Source: a bacterium Ga0077546 (lineage in GTDB: Bacteria; Cyanobacteriota; Vampirovibrionia; Obscuribacterales; Obscuribacteraceae). From it: a stretch of DNA of 40,444 nucleotides. The stretch is from positions 1-40,444 of the forward strand of contig LNEX01000496.1 of the NCBI GenBank assembly GCA_001464165.1. The letters run 5' to 3'. Shown here piece after piece: positions 1 through 7,083 of the stretch; within the stretch, counting starts at the first letter, position 1, and each line of letters starts with the position of its first letter. The notes beneath the pieces are model-generated. The model worked only from the letters and a program-made list of their open reading frames with translations, was not told the DNA's origin and did no database searches. The position numbers were made by a program, and so were the translations under genes.

Positions 1-626
1 CGGGTGCGGGTGACGTTGAAGCCGGCGGCACGAACCATTTCACGCCACTCGCGATTGGTGTACGAGCGCACGTGAGTGCGGTCGCGCAGCTTTTCGAGAG
101 TGTTGATGAAGCGGTCCAAGCGCGCTGCTTGCGGGGCGATGTTGTCTTCGATTAGAAGCACACCGCCACTCTTTAGAACCCGTGCCATCTCCGCCACCGC
201 CTTCTCGATGTTGAGAAAGTGGTGGGGAGCGATGCGGCAGGTGACGGCGTCGAAAGTCTCGTCGGCAAAGGCCAACGCTTCGACGTCAGTGAGCACGGTG
301 CTGACGTTGTTCAGCCCTTTTGCCGCAAAAACCTTGGTGGCGGCGCTGAGCATGCCCTGCGACAAATCGCTGGCAACCACCGAGGTAACGTGGGGCGCTA
401 CGAGAGCGGCCATATGACCTCCGCCAGTGGCAACATCAAGCACGTGCCAATCGGCCTGGGGCTTGAGCAGGTCAAGCACGATAGCCAGGTCGTCGCTCTG
501 GGCATGGCCCGGGTTGGTGGCATACGACTCGGCATGTTTGCCGAAGCGCTCAGAGACTTCTTTCTTGCGATCGAGGTCGCTGGCGGGGGCTGACTGGGTT
601 TCGTCTTGCGCAGTTTTCGAGTTCAC
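1..626 (-). CDS. Class I SAM-dependent methyltransferase, UbiE/Methyltransf_11-like (3' end outside window)
   Basis: Read on the minus strand, this frame stays open from a GTG at 626 to the window edge, so the C-terminus is missing. After a charged N-terminus comes a Rossmann methyltransferase core. Motif I reads VLDVATGGGHMA (glycine-rich SAM loop). An acidic strand end follows (VVASDLSQGM), then DVEALAFADETFDAVTCRIA and LKSGGVLLIEDN, which match motifs II to IV of the UbiE/COQ5-like family. The substrate cannot be told from sequence. The GTG start is supported by AAGG eight bases upstream; I saw no better in-frame ATG. The gene lies 37 bp after the transporter gene on the same strand, so the two are probably co-transcribed. 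Family assignment is firm; the role is unknown. Confidence 0.85.
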   Translation of the reverse strand, partial: MNSKTAQDETQSAPASDLDRKKEVSERFGKHAESYATNPGHAQSDDLAIVLDLLKPQADWHVLDVATGGGHMAALVAPHVTSVVASDLSQGMLSAATKVFAAKGLNNVSTVLTDVEALAFADETFDAVTCRIAPHHFLNIEKAVAEMARVLKSGGVLLIEDNIAPQAARLDRFINTLEKLRDRTHVRSYTNREWREMVRAAGFNVTRT

Positions 627-663
627 GTTAATTACCTTATATTGGTCAGGGCTGCTTGCCCTC

Positions 664-1953
664 TTATTTGTCTTCTTTTCCCTCGTCTTCTGCTTTCTGA
701 TTGCGAACCGTTTTCAGGGTCGGCAGCAGGAAGAAGCAGAACAGAGTGAAAACCCCTGACACTATGATAAGCGGTGTCAGGCTGCGGTCAAACCAGTGCA
801 CGAACATCCAGGCACCGACGATGGCCGACAGCTGCGCAAAGCCATTGTTGACTGACATCAATGCGGCAAAGGTGAAACCTTCAGCATTGGCCGGGCAAGA
901 ACGACCTGCCAGCGACAGGGTGGTGAGTGAAGCAATAGCTCCGGCGATGCCGAAGACGAAGCTGAGCGTGCCCATCAGATAGCTGCTGTACGGGGTGAGC
1001 GTGACCACGCTGAGATAGGCAAAGGTGCCGATGGCGCCGCTTGTGATGGCGAAAATCAGCTGGTAGTTGAGCGTGCGCTTGGTGAACCACTTGCCATATA
1101 ACCAGGCACCAATCAAGGCACCAACTGAACCCAGCGCACCTAATTGACCGATGAAGGTCTGGGAGAACTTGAGGGTGTCGGTCATGTGGTAGTACATGGG
1201 CGTGCCGAAGCTGGGGCTGAAGTTCCAGAACGCCAAGAACAGCACTGCTGCCCAGAGAGTCTTGGAAGTGAAAGCCTGCTTTAAGCCGCTAGTAGTGGCC
1301 TTGAGCTGCTCAAGGTTCATTTTCGACTTCTCTTCTTTGACAAGAAGCCAGGTTGCTACTGCCACTGTGGCTGGTGCGCACATTGTGATCATGGCGGCGA
1401 TGTGCAGGCCCGTTCCGGGGTCTGACATACTTGCCAACCAGCCACCCGCCAGCGAAGTGGCGATTTGGGCGGCGTAGAACCAGAACCATTGCACTGACTG
1501 AAATTTGCCGACCATGTTGAACTTCTGGCCGTTTTCAACCATCAAAGCGTCAACGATGACGTCTGAGGCAGCGGTGCCAAAAGCGGTGAGCATCAGGGCG
1601 AAGACGATCTTAGAGGGCTCGTCCAGGCCAGTCAGCCAGAAGAATGCTCCGGCGGAAATGACGTTGAGGAGGAGCAACCAGGTTTTGCGCCGGTAGCCGA
1701 ACAGGGGAATGAAGTCGCTAACCAGCCCGTAGAGCGGTTTGATGAGCCAGGGCAGGGTCAGCACTGCCAGGTAGGCTGTCGACTGTGCTTCGTCGAAGTG
1801 CAGCACTTCCTTCATGTAGAAACTCAGAGGTTGGCTGATCAGACCTGACGCCTGGGCAAGACCCTGGGCGAAGTAGACCAAACCGAACATGACAACAAGC
1901 TTTTTTACGTATGAGTCGTTAGACCCTCCGTTGTTTTGTGGGTCGGGAGCCAT
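664..1953 (-). CDS. Folate-biopterin transporter (FBT/BT1)-type major facilitator membrane protein
   Basis: A 429-residue polytopic membrane protein with about twelve hydrophobic segments. The N-terminal third carries YFAQGLAQASGL, then LPWLIKPLYGLVSDFIPLFG followed by YRRKTW. This arrangement is typical of the folate-biopterin transporter family of cyanobacteria and plants, which belongs to the MFS fold. Pterin or folate transport is therefore the best guess, but general MFS membership is the safer call. The charged C-terminal tail (KAEDEGKEDK) is cytoplasmic. The ATG start has GGAG ten bases upstream. It follows the osmC terminator, so it should have its own promoter in 1954-2047, and it probably drives the methyltransferase gene downstream. 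Confidence 0.75.
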   Translation of the reverse strand: MAPDPQNNGGSNDSYVKKLVVMFGLVYFAQGLAQASGLISQPLSFYMKEVLHFDEAQSTAYLAVLTLPWLIKPLYGLVSDFIPLFGYRRKTWLLLLNVISAGAFFWLTGLDEPSKIVFALMLTAFGTAASDVIVDALMVENGQKFNMVGKFQSVQWFWFYAAQIATSLAGGWLASMSDPGTGLHIAAMITMCAPATVAVATWLLVKEEKSKMNLEQLKATTSGLKQAFTSKTLWAAVLFLAFWNFSPSFGTPMYYHMTDTLKFSQTFIGQLGALGSVGALIGAWLYGKWFTKRTLNYQLIFAITSGAIGTFAYLSVVTLTPYSSYLMGTLSFVFGIAGAIASLTTLSLAGRSCPANAEGFTFAALMSVNNGFAQLSAIVGAWMFVHWFDRSLTPLIIVSGVFTLFCFFLLPTLKTVRNQKAEDEGKEDK

Positions 1954-2047
1954 TTTTATGGTTCTCCATTCAATGTGCTCAAGCTTGCCGAAGGGCTAGA
2001 TAGCCTGGGTGTAGCTTGAGTGGGTGTTAAGTTGCAAATACAAGAAT

Positions 2048-2080
2048 GAAAAACGGCAGCACCACCATTGGTGCTGCCGT
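2048..2080 (-). terminator. Intrinsic terminator of the coaE-ppk2-osmC operon
   Basis: A perfect 12-bp stem (2053-2064 pairing with 2069-2080, 4-nt loop) is followed on the minus strand by a run of five T. It begins 24 bp after the osmC stop codon. This is a textbook rho-independent terminator for the minus-strand operon and separates it from the transporter gene. Confidence 0.9.
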
Positions 2081-2103
2081 TCGCTGTTGCTACTGTCTAG
2101 TTC

Positions 2104-2526
2104 TTAGACCTTGACCGCCCGCTTCTGAACCAGCTTCGGTTCGGTGATGATCTTCAGAACCGGGCACCGGCCAGCCGTCTTCTCGATGGCGTCGAGATCG
2201 GCTTGACTGAGGTTGCCTTTGACCTCGATCAATTCTTCGATCAAGGTGATTTTGGCATTGGTGCCGGGTTGGCTGGGGTCGTCGATGTCCGAGATTGTGA
2301 CGGTCACCGACATTTCCTGGACGTCCCACTTGCGCTTTGCTGCCACCATGCGGATGGTCTGAATGGTGCAGGCGCCGATGGCTGCGAGCAGGAAGTCTTT
2401 GGGGCTGGGGCCGGTGCCATTACCGCCCACGGATTGTGCTTGGTCGCTGACCAGGGTGAAGCCGCCAGCCTGCGCCTCCACTTTATAGTTGGTGCCGCTC
2501 ACCAGTTTGGATGTTACTGTTGCCAT
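2104..2526 (-). CDS. OsmC/Ohr-family peroxiredoxin-like protein
   Basis: A 140-residue protein of the OsmC fold. Both conserved cysteines are present: Cys53 in GACTIQTIR and Cys121 in AGRCPVLKII. OsmC proteins use this pair to reduce organic hydroperoxides in the cytoplasm. The middle motif PSPKDFLLAAIGAC is characteristic of the family. The frame stays open upstream into the ppk2 region, but that extension is a shadow of ppk2. The ATG at 2526 starts the family homology and has GGAG eight bases upstream. It is the last gene of the coaE operon, 64 bp after ppk2, and a strong terminator follows. A role in protection from peroxides is inferred from the family. Confidence 0.9.
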   Translation of the reverse strand: MATVTSKLVSGTNYKVEAQAGGFTLVSDQAQSVGGNGTGPSPKDFLLAAIGACTIQTIRMVAAKRKWDVQEMSVTVTISDIDDPSQPGTNAKITLIEELIEVKGNLSQADLDAIEKTAGRCPVLKIITEPKLVQKRAVKV

Positions 2527-2590
2527 ATTGTTTTCTCCAGATATGCTTGAAGCTCCTTCTGAAGTTGGTTTGACTCCAGGGTTCGAGAAG

Positions 2591-3406
2591 TTACTTCTGC
2601 TTCTTCTCGTCGCCGAGTGCTTCGCGGAGCTGTTGGTTGAGGGTACGCAGCACGTTGACACGGCTGTAGCGCTTGTCTTCGCTGGCGATGATGAACCAGG
2701 GCGAGTATTCGGTGCCGGTGCGGAAGAACATCTCGTTGGCAGCCTTGGTGTACTGGCTCCACTTGCTGCGCGCTTCGGCGTCAGAGGGTGAAACCTTCCA
2801 GGGCTTCTCTTCGGCGCGCTTCTTGAAGCGGGCCTTCTGTTCGTCCTTGGTGATGTCGAGCCAGAGTTTGACGACGATGCCGCCTTCCTGCTCCAACATC
2901 CAGTCCATGGTGCGCAGGCTGGCGTATGATGCCTGCCATGCTTCTTTGGGCTTGATCTTGTTGACGCGCACCACCAGAACTTCTTCAGCCCAGCTGCGGT
3001 CGAAGACGCGCACTTGGCCAAAGGCAGGCATGCGGTCGTCTTTGAAGAAGCGCCAGAGCGGCGGGTGGGCTCGCTCGTCTTCGGTGGGCGGGCCAATCGG
3101 CACGCTCAAGAAGAGCTTGGCGTCGTGGCCGAGAGAATTGCCGATGCAAATGGTTGCACCGCTCTTGCCGGCGCCATCGCGGCCTTGCAGCACCACCACC
3201 AAGAACTTCTTGGCGGCCTGCATGCGGCGAACGAGCAAGTTGAACTTCTCTTCTTCAGCGTCGAGCTGCTTTTCGGGGATATCATCGGCCTTGGTGTAGG
3301 GGCCGGTGATATTGTCGAAGGTGCGGGCGACACGAATGACGCCGTTCTTCTGCGCCGTGAAGTGCAGCGGCTGCACCGATGTTTCGGAGCTAGATTTCTT
3401 GCTCAT
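2591..3406 (-). CDS. ppk2: Polyphosphate kinase 2 family protein (PPK2)
   Basis: A 271-residue P-loop kinase of the PPK2 family, which moves phosphate between polyphosphate and nucleotides (NDP/NTP or AMP/ADP). The Walker A loop is GRDGAGKSG at residues 75-83; most members have GKGG, so Ser replaces the first Gly after Lys. The lid region contains PPTEDERAHPPLWRFF, and DRSW at 136-139 is the Walker B element. LWLDITKDEQKARFKKR and WKVSPSD are the conserved C-terminal blocks, and EYSPWFIIASEDKRYSR closes the domain. The common DRSWYNR is DRSWAEE here, so the nucleotide preference should not be assumed. It starts 19 bp after the membrane-anchored gene and lies in an operon with coaE and osmC. 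The link to polyphosphate storage is inference. Confidence 0.9.
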   Translation of the reverse strand: MSKKSSSETSVQPLHFTAQKNGVIRVARTFDNITGPYTKADDIPEKQLDAEEEKFNLLVRRMQAAKKFLVVVLQGRDGAGKSGATICIGNSLGHDAKLFLSVPIGPPTEDERAHPPLWRFFKDDRMPAFGQVRVFDRSWAEEVLVVRVNKIKPKEAWQASYASLRTMDWMLEQEGGIVVKLWLDITKDEQKARFKKRAEEKPWKVSPSDAEARSKWSQYTKAANEMFFRTGTEYSPWFIIASEDKRYSRVNVLRTLNQQLREALGDEKKQK

Positions 3407-3425
3407 AGAGAGATACCTTTTTTGA

Positions 3426-4313
3426 TTATTTCAGAGCGAGTTCGGAGAGGTAGAAGTTGGCGCTGAGGAAGTCGCGGTAATGGCTTACTTTTTCGAAGTA
3501 GCCAGAGCGCGGTTGTCCTGCAGCAGCGAAAGATTGGTACGAAACGGCGTACAGACTGCCGTCTCGGTCCAACTCGATGGAGACGGTAAAGAGCTTGCGC
3601 TGATTACCGTCGAACTGCATCGCTTGTACCAACTTGCCGTCCGGGTTCGCGCGGTAGAAACTGCGCCCGATGAAGACGTTGTGCTCGTTGAAGCGGTCGA
3701 CTTGGGTCGTGCAATCAGCGTTGTAGATGATTGTGTATTGACCCTGGTAGGCTAGCTGCGTTCCGTAGAACTGCCTGACCACCAGTCGCCCTTCAGCGTC
3801 GCGTCCTTCAACTGTTGTGTGCAGGCATGAGACGCCACTGAGAGAGACACCGTCGGTGGTGACAGTCCACTTCACTGCCCGCCAACGCACTTGGTTGTGT
3901 AGGTTGCTGAGAATGAATGCAGGCGGTTCGCTCAGGGTTTCCACACCAACCTTGCAGTTCCCGATCGGCGGATTGGGATTGGTCGGTGGGTCCACAGGCG
4001 TCGGTTGCGGCACCACAATGGGCGGCTTGACGATCGGGTCTGTCGGAGTCACTACAACAGGCGGCTTCTCCACCGGAGATGTGCAGCATCCGGCAGGATT
4101 AACGACGACCACCACTGGTGCAGGGTCGCTCTTCACCACCACCGGAGTGTCATCGTAGGACCATACCAACAAGAAGGCCAGGAAGGCCAAGAATGCCAGC
4201 AGGCAGGCGACGATGGGCAGACTGTGGTATCTGTTGTGCTTCTGGTCGCATGGCGTCGTGGGCACTGGCACGGGCGTTGGTGTCGGCACCGGAGTCGGCG
4301 CACATGCGCACAT
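3426..4313 (-). CDS. Membrane-anchored protein with proline-rich linker, unknown function
   Basis: A 295-residue protein I do not recognise. A short Thr/Pro/Val-rich N-terminus with several Cys precedes one strong transmembrane helix (about residues 34-50, rich in Leu, Ala and Phe). A roughly 70-residue proline/valine-rich linker follows, then a beta-rich C-terminal domain of about 170 residues (ending NFYLSELALK) that should be outside the membrane. The ATG at 4313 directly follows an in-frame TAG and lies inside the coaE reading frame, giving a 164-bp overlap. Only a weak AGGT sits upstream, so expression may depend on translational coupling to coaE or on frameshifting. It ends 19 bp before ppk2. 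Confidence 0.65.
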   Translation of the reverse strand: MCACAPTPVPTPTPVPVPTTPCDQKHNRYHSLPIVACLLAFLAFLAFLLVWSYDDTPVVVKSDPAPVVVVVNPAGCCTSPVEKPPVVVTPTDPIVKPPIVVPQPTPVDPPTNPNPPIGNCKVGVETLSEPPAFILSNLHNQVRWRAVKWTVTTDGVSLSGVSCLHTTVEGRDAEGRLVVRQFYGTQLAYQGQYTIIYNADCTTQVDRFNEHNVFIGRSFYRANPDGKLVQAMQFDGNQRKLFTVSIELDRDGSLYAVSYQSFAAAGQPRSGYFEKVSHYRDFLSANFYLSELALK

Positions 4314-5391
4314 CTACCTGCAGCTCGCGTTCCGTTCCCGTATCGGCTCCAGGTGCCGGTTGCGAAGCTGGTGTGGTGGAGCCAGCTGGGGTCGCATTCG
4401 CTTTGTCAGCGGCGGTCTTGTCGGCCGCATTGGCGCCGGCTTTGACGGCCATGGTCATGGAAGCGGTAGCTTCGCGGTGGCTGGTGGTGCCGATGTCGCC
4501 CAGCTTCTCCAGAGCTTCTTCAGTGGCGATGTCACCGAGCTGCTTGAGGGCTGCACGGTTGCGCTGGTTGGTGGCTGTAGCTGAGCTGTCCAATGGTGCC
4601 GGAGCGGGGGTGTCGACGGGCGCCGGGGCGGGAGTGTCGACGGGTGCCGGAGCGGGGGTGTCGACGGGCGCCGGGGCGGGAGTGTCGACGGGTGCCGGAG
4701 CCGGGGTGTCGACGGGTGCTGGAGCATGATCAGGCATAGGAGTCTGACCCTGTGGCAGGCTCATCTTGGTGCGAATCTCTGCGACCAAGACCTTGACCTG
4801 CTGCAGCGTTTGCTCGGGGGAGCCAGAGTTGTCGACAACCTTGTCGGCCAGCTCTGCTTTCTTGTCCTGCGGCCACTGGGCCTTGATGCGGCGCACAACT
4901 TCTTCATCGGAGAGCTTGTCGCGCAGCTTGAGCCGCTCGATTTGGATTTCCTTGTGAACGACTACGGCCCAGACAGCGCTGTACTTGGCACGAGAACCAG
5001 TCTCGAAGAGCAAGGGTACAAGCACGGCGACGATGTCGTGGGTCTTGGCCAGCTCGACGGTGCGGGTCTTCTGCAGTTCGCCGATGGCCGGATGCAAGAT
5101 TGCTTCCAGGTCGGTGCGTGCAGAGGGGTCATTGAAGACGATGGTGCCGAGCTTCTTGCGGTCGATCGGGCCACCGGGGCTGATTGCCAGGTCGGCGCCG
5201 AAACGAGCAAGAATCTTGTCGTAGGCGGGACCGGGCTTGTTAACCAGTTCGTGCGAGAGATGGTCGGCGTCGATGACGGCCACACCCATTTCTTGCAGTT
5301 GACGGCCTACCAACGATTTTCCGCAGCCGATCGAGCCGGTGATGCCGATTACGTAGGTTTTCTTTTGGCTATTTTCAGAGATGCTTGTCAT
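4150..5391 (-). CDS. coaE: Dephospho-CoA kinase with long repeat-containing C-terminal extension
   Basis: Residues 1 to about 215 form a standard dephospho-CoA kinase, which phosphorylates the ribose 3'-OH of dephospho-CoA in the last step of CoA synthesis. Evidence is the P-loop ITGSIGCGKS at 17-26, DADHLSHELV, PLLFETG, RRIKAQWPQDKKAELAD and the DNSGS block. Normal CoaE ends near residue 200. Here another 200 residues follow: five and a half PAPAPVDT repeats (residues 222-266), an Ala/Thr-rich spacer, and a tail that overlaps the start of the next gene. The last 50 or so residues look like an out-of-frame reading of that gene's membrane helix, so the true C-terminus is doubtful. The ATG has AAAGGG six bases upstream. 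First gene of the operon. Confidence 0.85.
   Translation of the reverse strand: MTSISENSQKKTYVIGITGSIGCGKSLVGRQLQEMGVAVIDADHLSHELVNKPGPAYDKILARFGADLAISPGGPIDRKKLGTIVFNDPSARTDLEAILHPAIGELQKTRTVELAKTHDIVAVLVPLLFETGSRAKYSAVWAVVVHKEIQIERLKLRDKLSDEEVVRRIKAQWPQDKKAELADKVVDNSGSPEQTLQQVKVLVAEIRTKMSLPQGQTPMPDHAPAPVDTPAPAPVDTPAPAPVDTPAPAPVDTPAPAPVDTPAPAPLDSSATATNQRNRAALKQLGDIATEEALEKLGDIGTTSHREATASMTMAVKAGANAADKTAADKANATPAGSTTPASQPAPGADTGTERELQVDVRMCADSGADTNARASAHDAMRPEAQQIPQSAHRRLPAGILGLPGLLVGMVLR
4595..4725. repeat. 24-bp in-frame tandem repeat inside coaE
   Basis: Five full 24-bp units (4595-4714) plus 11 bp of a sixth. Two slightly different versions alternate (A-B-A-B-A'), so the higher-order unit is 48 bp. 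It encodes PAPAPVDT repeats in the CoaE extension. The alternation suggests that the array grew by duplication of a 48-bp pair. Confidence 0.95.
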
Positions 5392-6095
5392 AGAGAACCC
5401 TTTCCTGTTTGGAATTTAGGAGTTGAGAGTTAGAGAACAAGGCACACTTCTCCGACAGGCGACTTTGAGCTAAGGCGGTAGTAATCAAAACTCCTAAAAA
5501 GAAGAATTGATTAGACGCTTAGCTATACGGGCGCGGGTTAGAAGAAAATTTGGCCTTGAAGTTAAAAGAGAAGAAAATGTAGACCCATGGAACTTAAGTA
5601 AATAAGAGCTAGGATGTCAAATCATGAGAGTTAATCTAATGATTTATAGAGAAGATACGCGCGAATAGTTAGCTAGTAGGCCCCTTGGTGCGCTTGACAA
5701 GTTGCGCTTATCGATGCCTTGTCTAGGCCAAACCAAAATCATTGGAAGGATTTGATGTCAAGTGGCGCCTTCTGCTGAGCTTAGCTAGCTGTCTGTGGTT
5801 AGCGCAGTTGGCGATAGCTCAAGTGTGAGTGGTTCTAAGGGGACATAAAGGTCTATCCAACGACAAAGAAAGAAAATGAACAGAACTGCAGCGAATACAA
5901 TCCAAAACCACTGAGCTAATGTCAATCTTTCTGGATCAAGCATGGATCATTACTTCTCTGCGTTTCGCTAAACTCTTGTACTGCTGCCGATACCTTAAGT
6001 CTAGTATAATCTCCACGCTTCTAGGGTCAATTAGTCAGCAGTGCTTACCTGCTACCCGGAGTATTACAAGGGTTCTTTTGCTCAACGGTGCAAAA
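5392..6095. other. Noncoding divergent region between coaE and the DUF6941-like gene
   Basis: About 700 bp with no convincing gene. A perfect 10-bp inverted repeat (5415-5424 and 5489-5498, 64 bp apart) lies in the presumed leader of coaE. An isolated TTGACA occurs at 5694-5699 without a matching -10 element. A TATAAT at 6005-6010 may serve the downstream gene. The open frame running from 5919 into that gene has no ribosome binding site and atypical, Cys-rich content, so I treat it as noncoding. Confidence 0.6.
6005..6010 (+). promoter_or_regulatory. Candidate -10 element upstream of the DUF6941-like gene
   Basis: A consensus TATAAT about 85 bp before the ATG at 6096. No clear -35 element is present at 16-18 bp, so this is only a candidate. 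Confidence 0.3.
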
Positions 6096-6515
6096 ATGAC
6101 TGATTCTGATTCCCCGCCGCGGTTACTTGGAATTATTCTTTGTGAACGGATTTTGCAAGATGTTCTCAGGCGCGATGCAGTTTCGTGTATCAACATCTAC
6201 AACGGTATATCAGCTAGAAAGCTTCCAGCAGAGATTCCACTGGTGTACGCCTTCGCTCAAGTCTCTGGTACTGCTGGTCAGTTTAACTATCAGTTTCTAG
6301 TTGTAGATGCTCTCGGCAAGCTCATTGCTTCTTCGCCAATAGCTACGGTAGAGCCGCTAGCCAACCAACATATGACTCACAAAATTGTCAGTGCTTTTTC
6401 AGGATTGACTTTTGATAGTGAGGGCATGTATCACATCCTGCTTGAAATTGAGGGTGAAAGTGTTGGCTCATTGCCTTTTCAGGTCTTGCTGGTTCGTCCA
6501 GAAGTTATTGCCTAG
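6096..6515 (+). CDS. DUF6941-like conserved protein
   Basis: A 139-residue soluble protein. It has the layout of the DUF6941 family as I remember it: an N-terminal LGIILCERIL strand, then NIYNGISARKLPAEIP, then a beta-rich body (YQFLVVDALGKLI). The end, GMYHILLEIEGESVGSLPFQVLLV, looks like an immunoglobulin-like beta sandwich. The function of the family is not established. The frame is open upstream to 5919, but the first 59 residues of that reading look unlike protein, so I chose the ATG at 6096; no strong Shine-Dalgarno is visible. Assignment to the DUF is moderately confident and the start is uncertain. Confidence 0.65.
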   Translation: MTDSDSPPRLLGIILCERILQDVLRRDAVSCINIYNGISARKLPAEIPLVYAFAQVSGTAGQFNYQFLVVDALGKLIASSPIATVEPLANQHMTHKIVSAFSGLTFDSEGMYHILLEIEGESVGSLPFQVLLVRPEVIA

Positions 6516-6640
6516 GCCGTTGATAACTAAGCTTTGGCAGAAAAGTTGTTGTTTGAGCAGGTCGGTTTTCAAGATAATAGGCTGGAAATTGTGAGTTTAA
6601 ATCAGTTTGAAAACCGTATTCAGTTTAGTGAGGAGAAATT

Positions 6641-7042
6641 GTGAAAATTATTGCCCTGACTGTTGTTGCTCTCGCCATTGCCTCTGCCAGTGCTGTACAT
6701 CCAGCTAGCGCCAAAGAATTTGGTCGCTCTGAAAAAACTGGTGATATGAATATGTTTCAACTTGAACCAAGCATTTTAAATGAACGCTTCTTTACCAGCG
6801 GTAAAGCTGATAGACAGCAATTCTGCGGCAAAGTTTTACCAGCTGGTGCTCCTATCCCAGACAGTGATGCACCATTGAGCGAACAAGCCAACCCCGCACC
6901 CAACCCTGCACCCAACCCTGCACCAAAGGAAGTGAAAGAGACTCCTTCTAGTACTAATAGCAGAGACGCTGCTCCTAAGCCTGCTAGCGAAAAGACTACT
7001 GCTTCACCTAAATCCGAAGAGAAACAGTCAGATAAGCAGTAG
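6641..7042 (+). CDS. Small secreted protein with proline/alanine-rich tail, unknown function
   Basis: A 133-residue protein starting at GTG with a good AGGAG six bases upstream. The N-terminus is a Sec signal peptide: a Lys, a hydrophobic core of Ala, Val and Ile, and a likely cleavage site after HPASA (about residue 24). The mature part is short and ends in a low-complexity tail. Three NPAP repeats (12-bp DNA repeats at 6890-6925) are followed by Lys/Ser/Glu-rich sequence. No domain is recognisable and a single Cys is present in the mature part. It is convergent with the retropepsin gene, 41 bp away. Confidence 0.7.
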   Translation: MKIIALTVVALAIASASAVHPASAKEFGRSEKTGDMNMFQLEPSILNERFFTSGKADRQQFCGKVLPAGAPIPDSDAPLSEQANPAPNPAPNPAPKEVKETPSSTNSRDAAPKPASEKTTASPKSEEKQSDKQ

Positions 7043-7083
7043 GTGAAAACAGCGCTACGAGGTTGTGGCAGCAGCAGTAGTAC

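Noticed and set aside
2575..2600. GGTTCGA-like T-loop sequences suggesting a tRNA
   Set aside because: Isolated matches inside or next to coding genes without cloverleaf partners; no tRNA was found in the window.
2527..3096. Long N-terminal extension of the OsmC frame
   Set aside because: It runs antisense-free but out of frame through ppk2, is Ser/Arg/Pro-rich nonsense, and the ATG at 2526 has its own ribosome binding site.
4595..4725. Possible CRISPR-like array
   Set aside because: The 24-bp units are directly adjacent with no spacers and encode an in-frame peptide repeat.
4118..4729. Plus-strand frame with GAGAGVSTGAG-type repeats
   Set aside because: It is the antisense reading of the coaE tandem repeat and of the coaE tail.
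5694..5699. Consensus TTGACA as a promoter
   Set aside because: No acceptable -10 element at 16-18 bp downstream.
5919..6095. 59-residue N-terminal extension of the DUF6941-like protein
   Set aside because: No ribosome binding site, Cys- and Ser-rich content unlike the rest, and family homology begins after the ATG at 6096.
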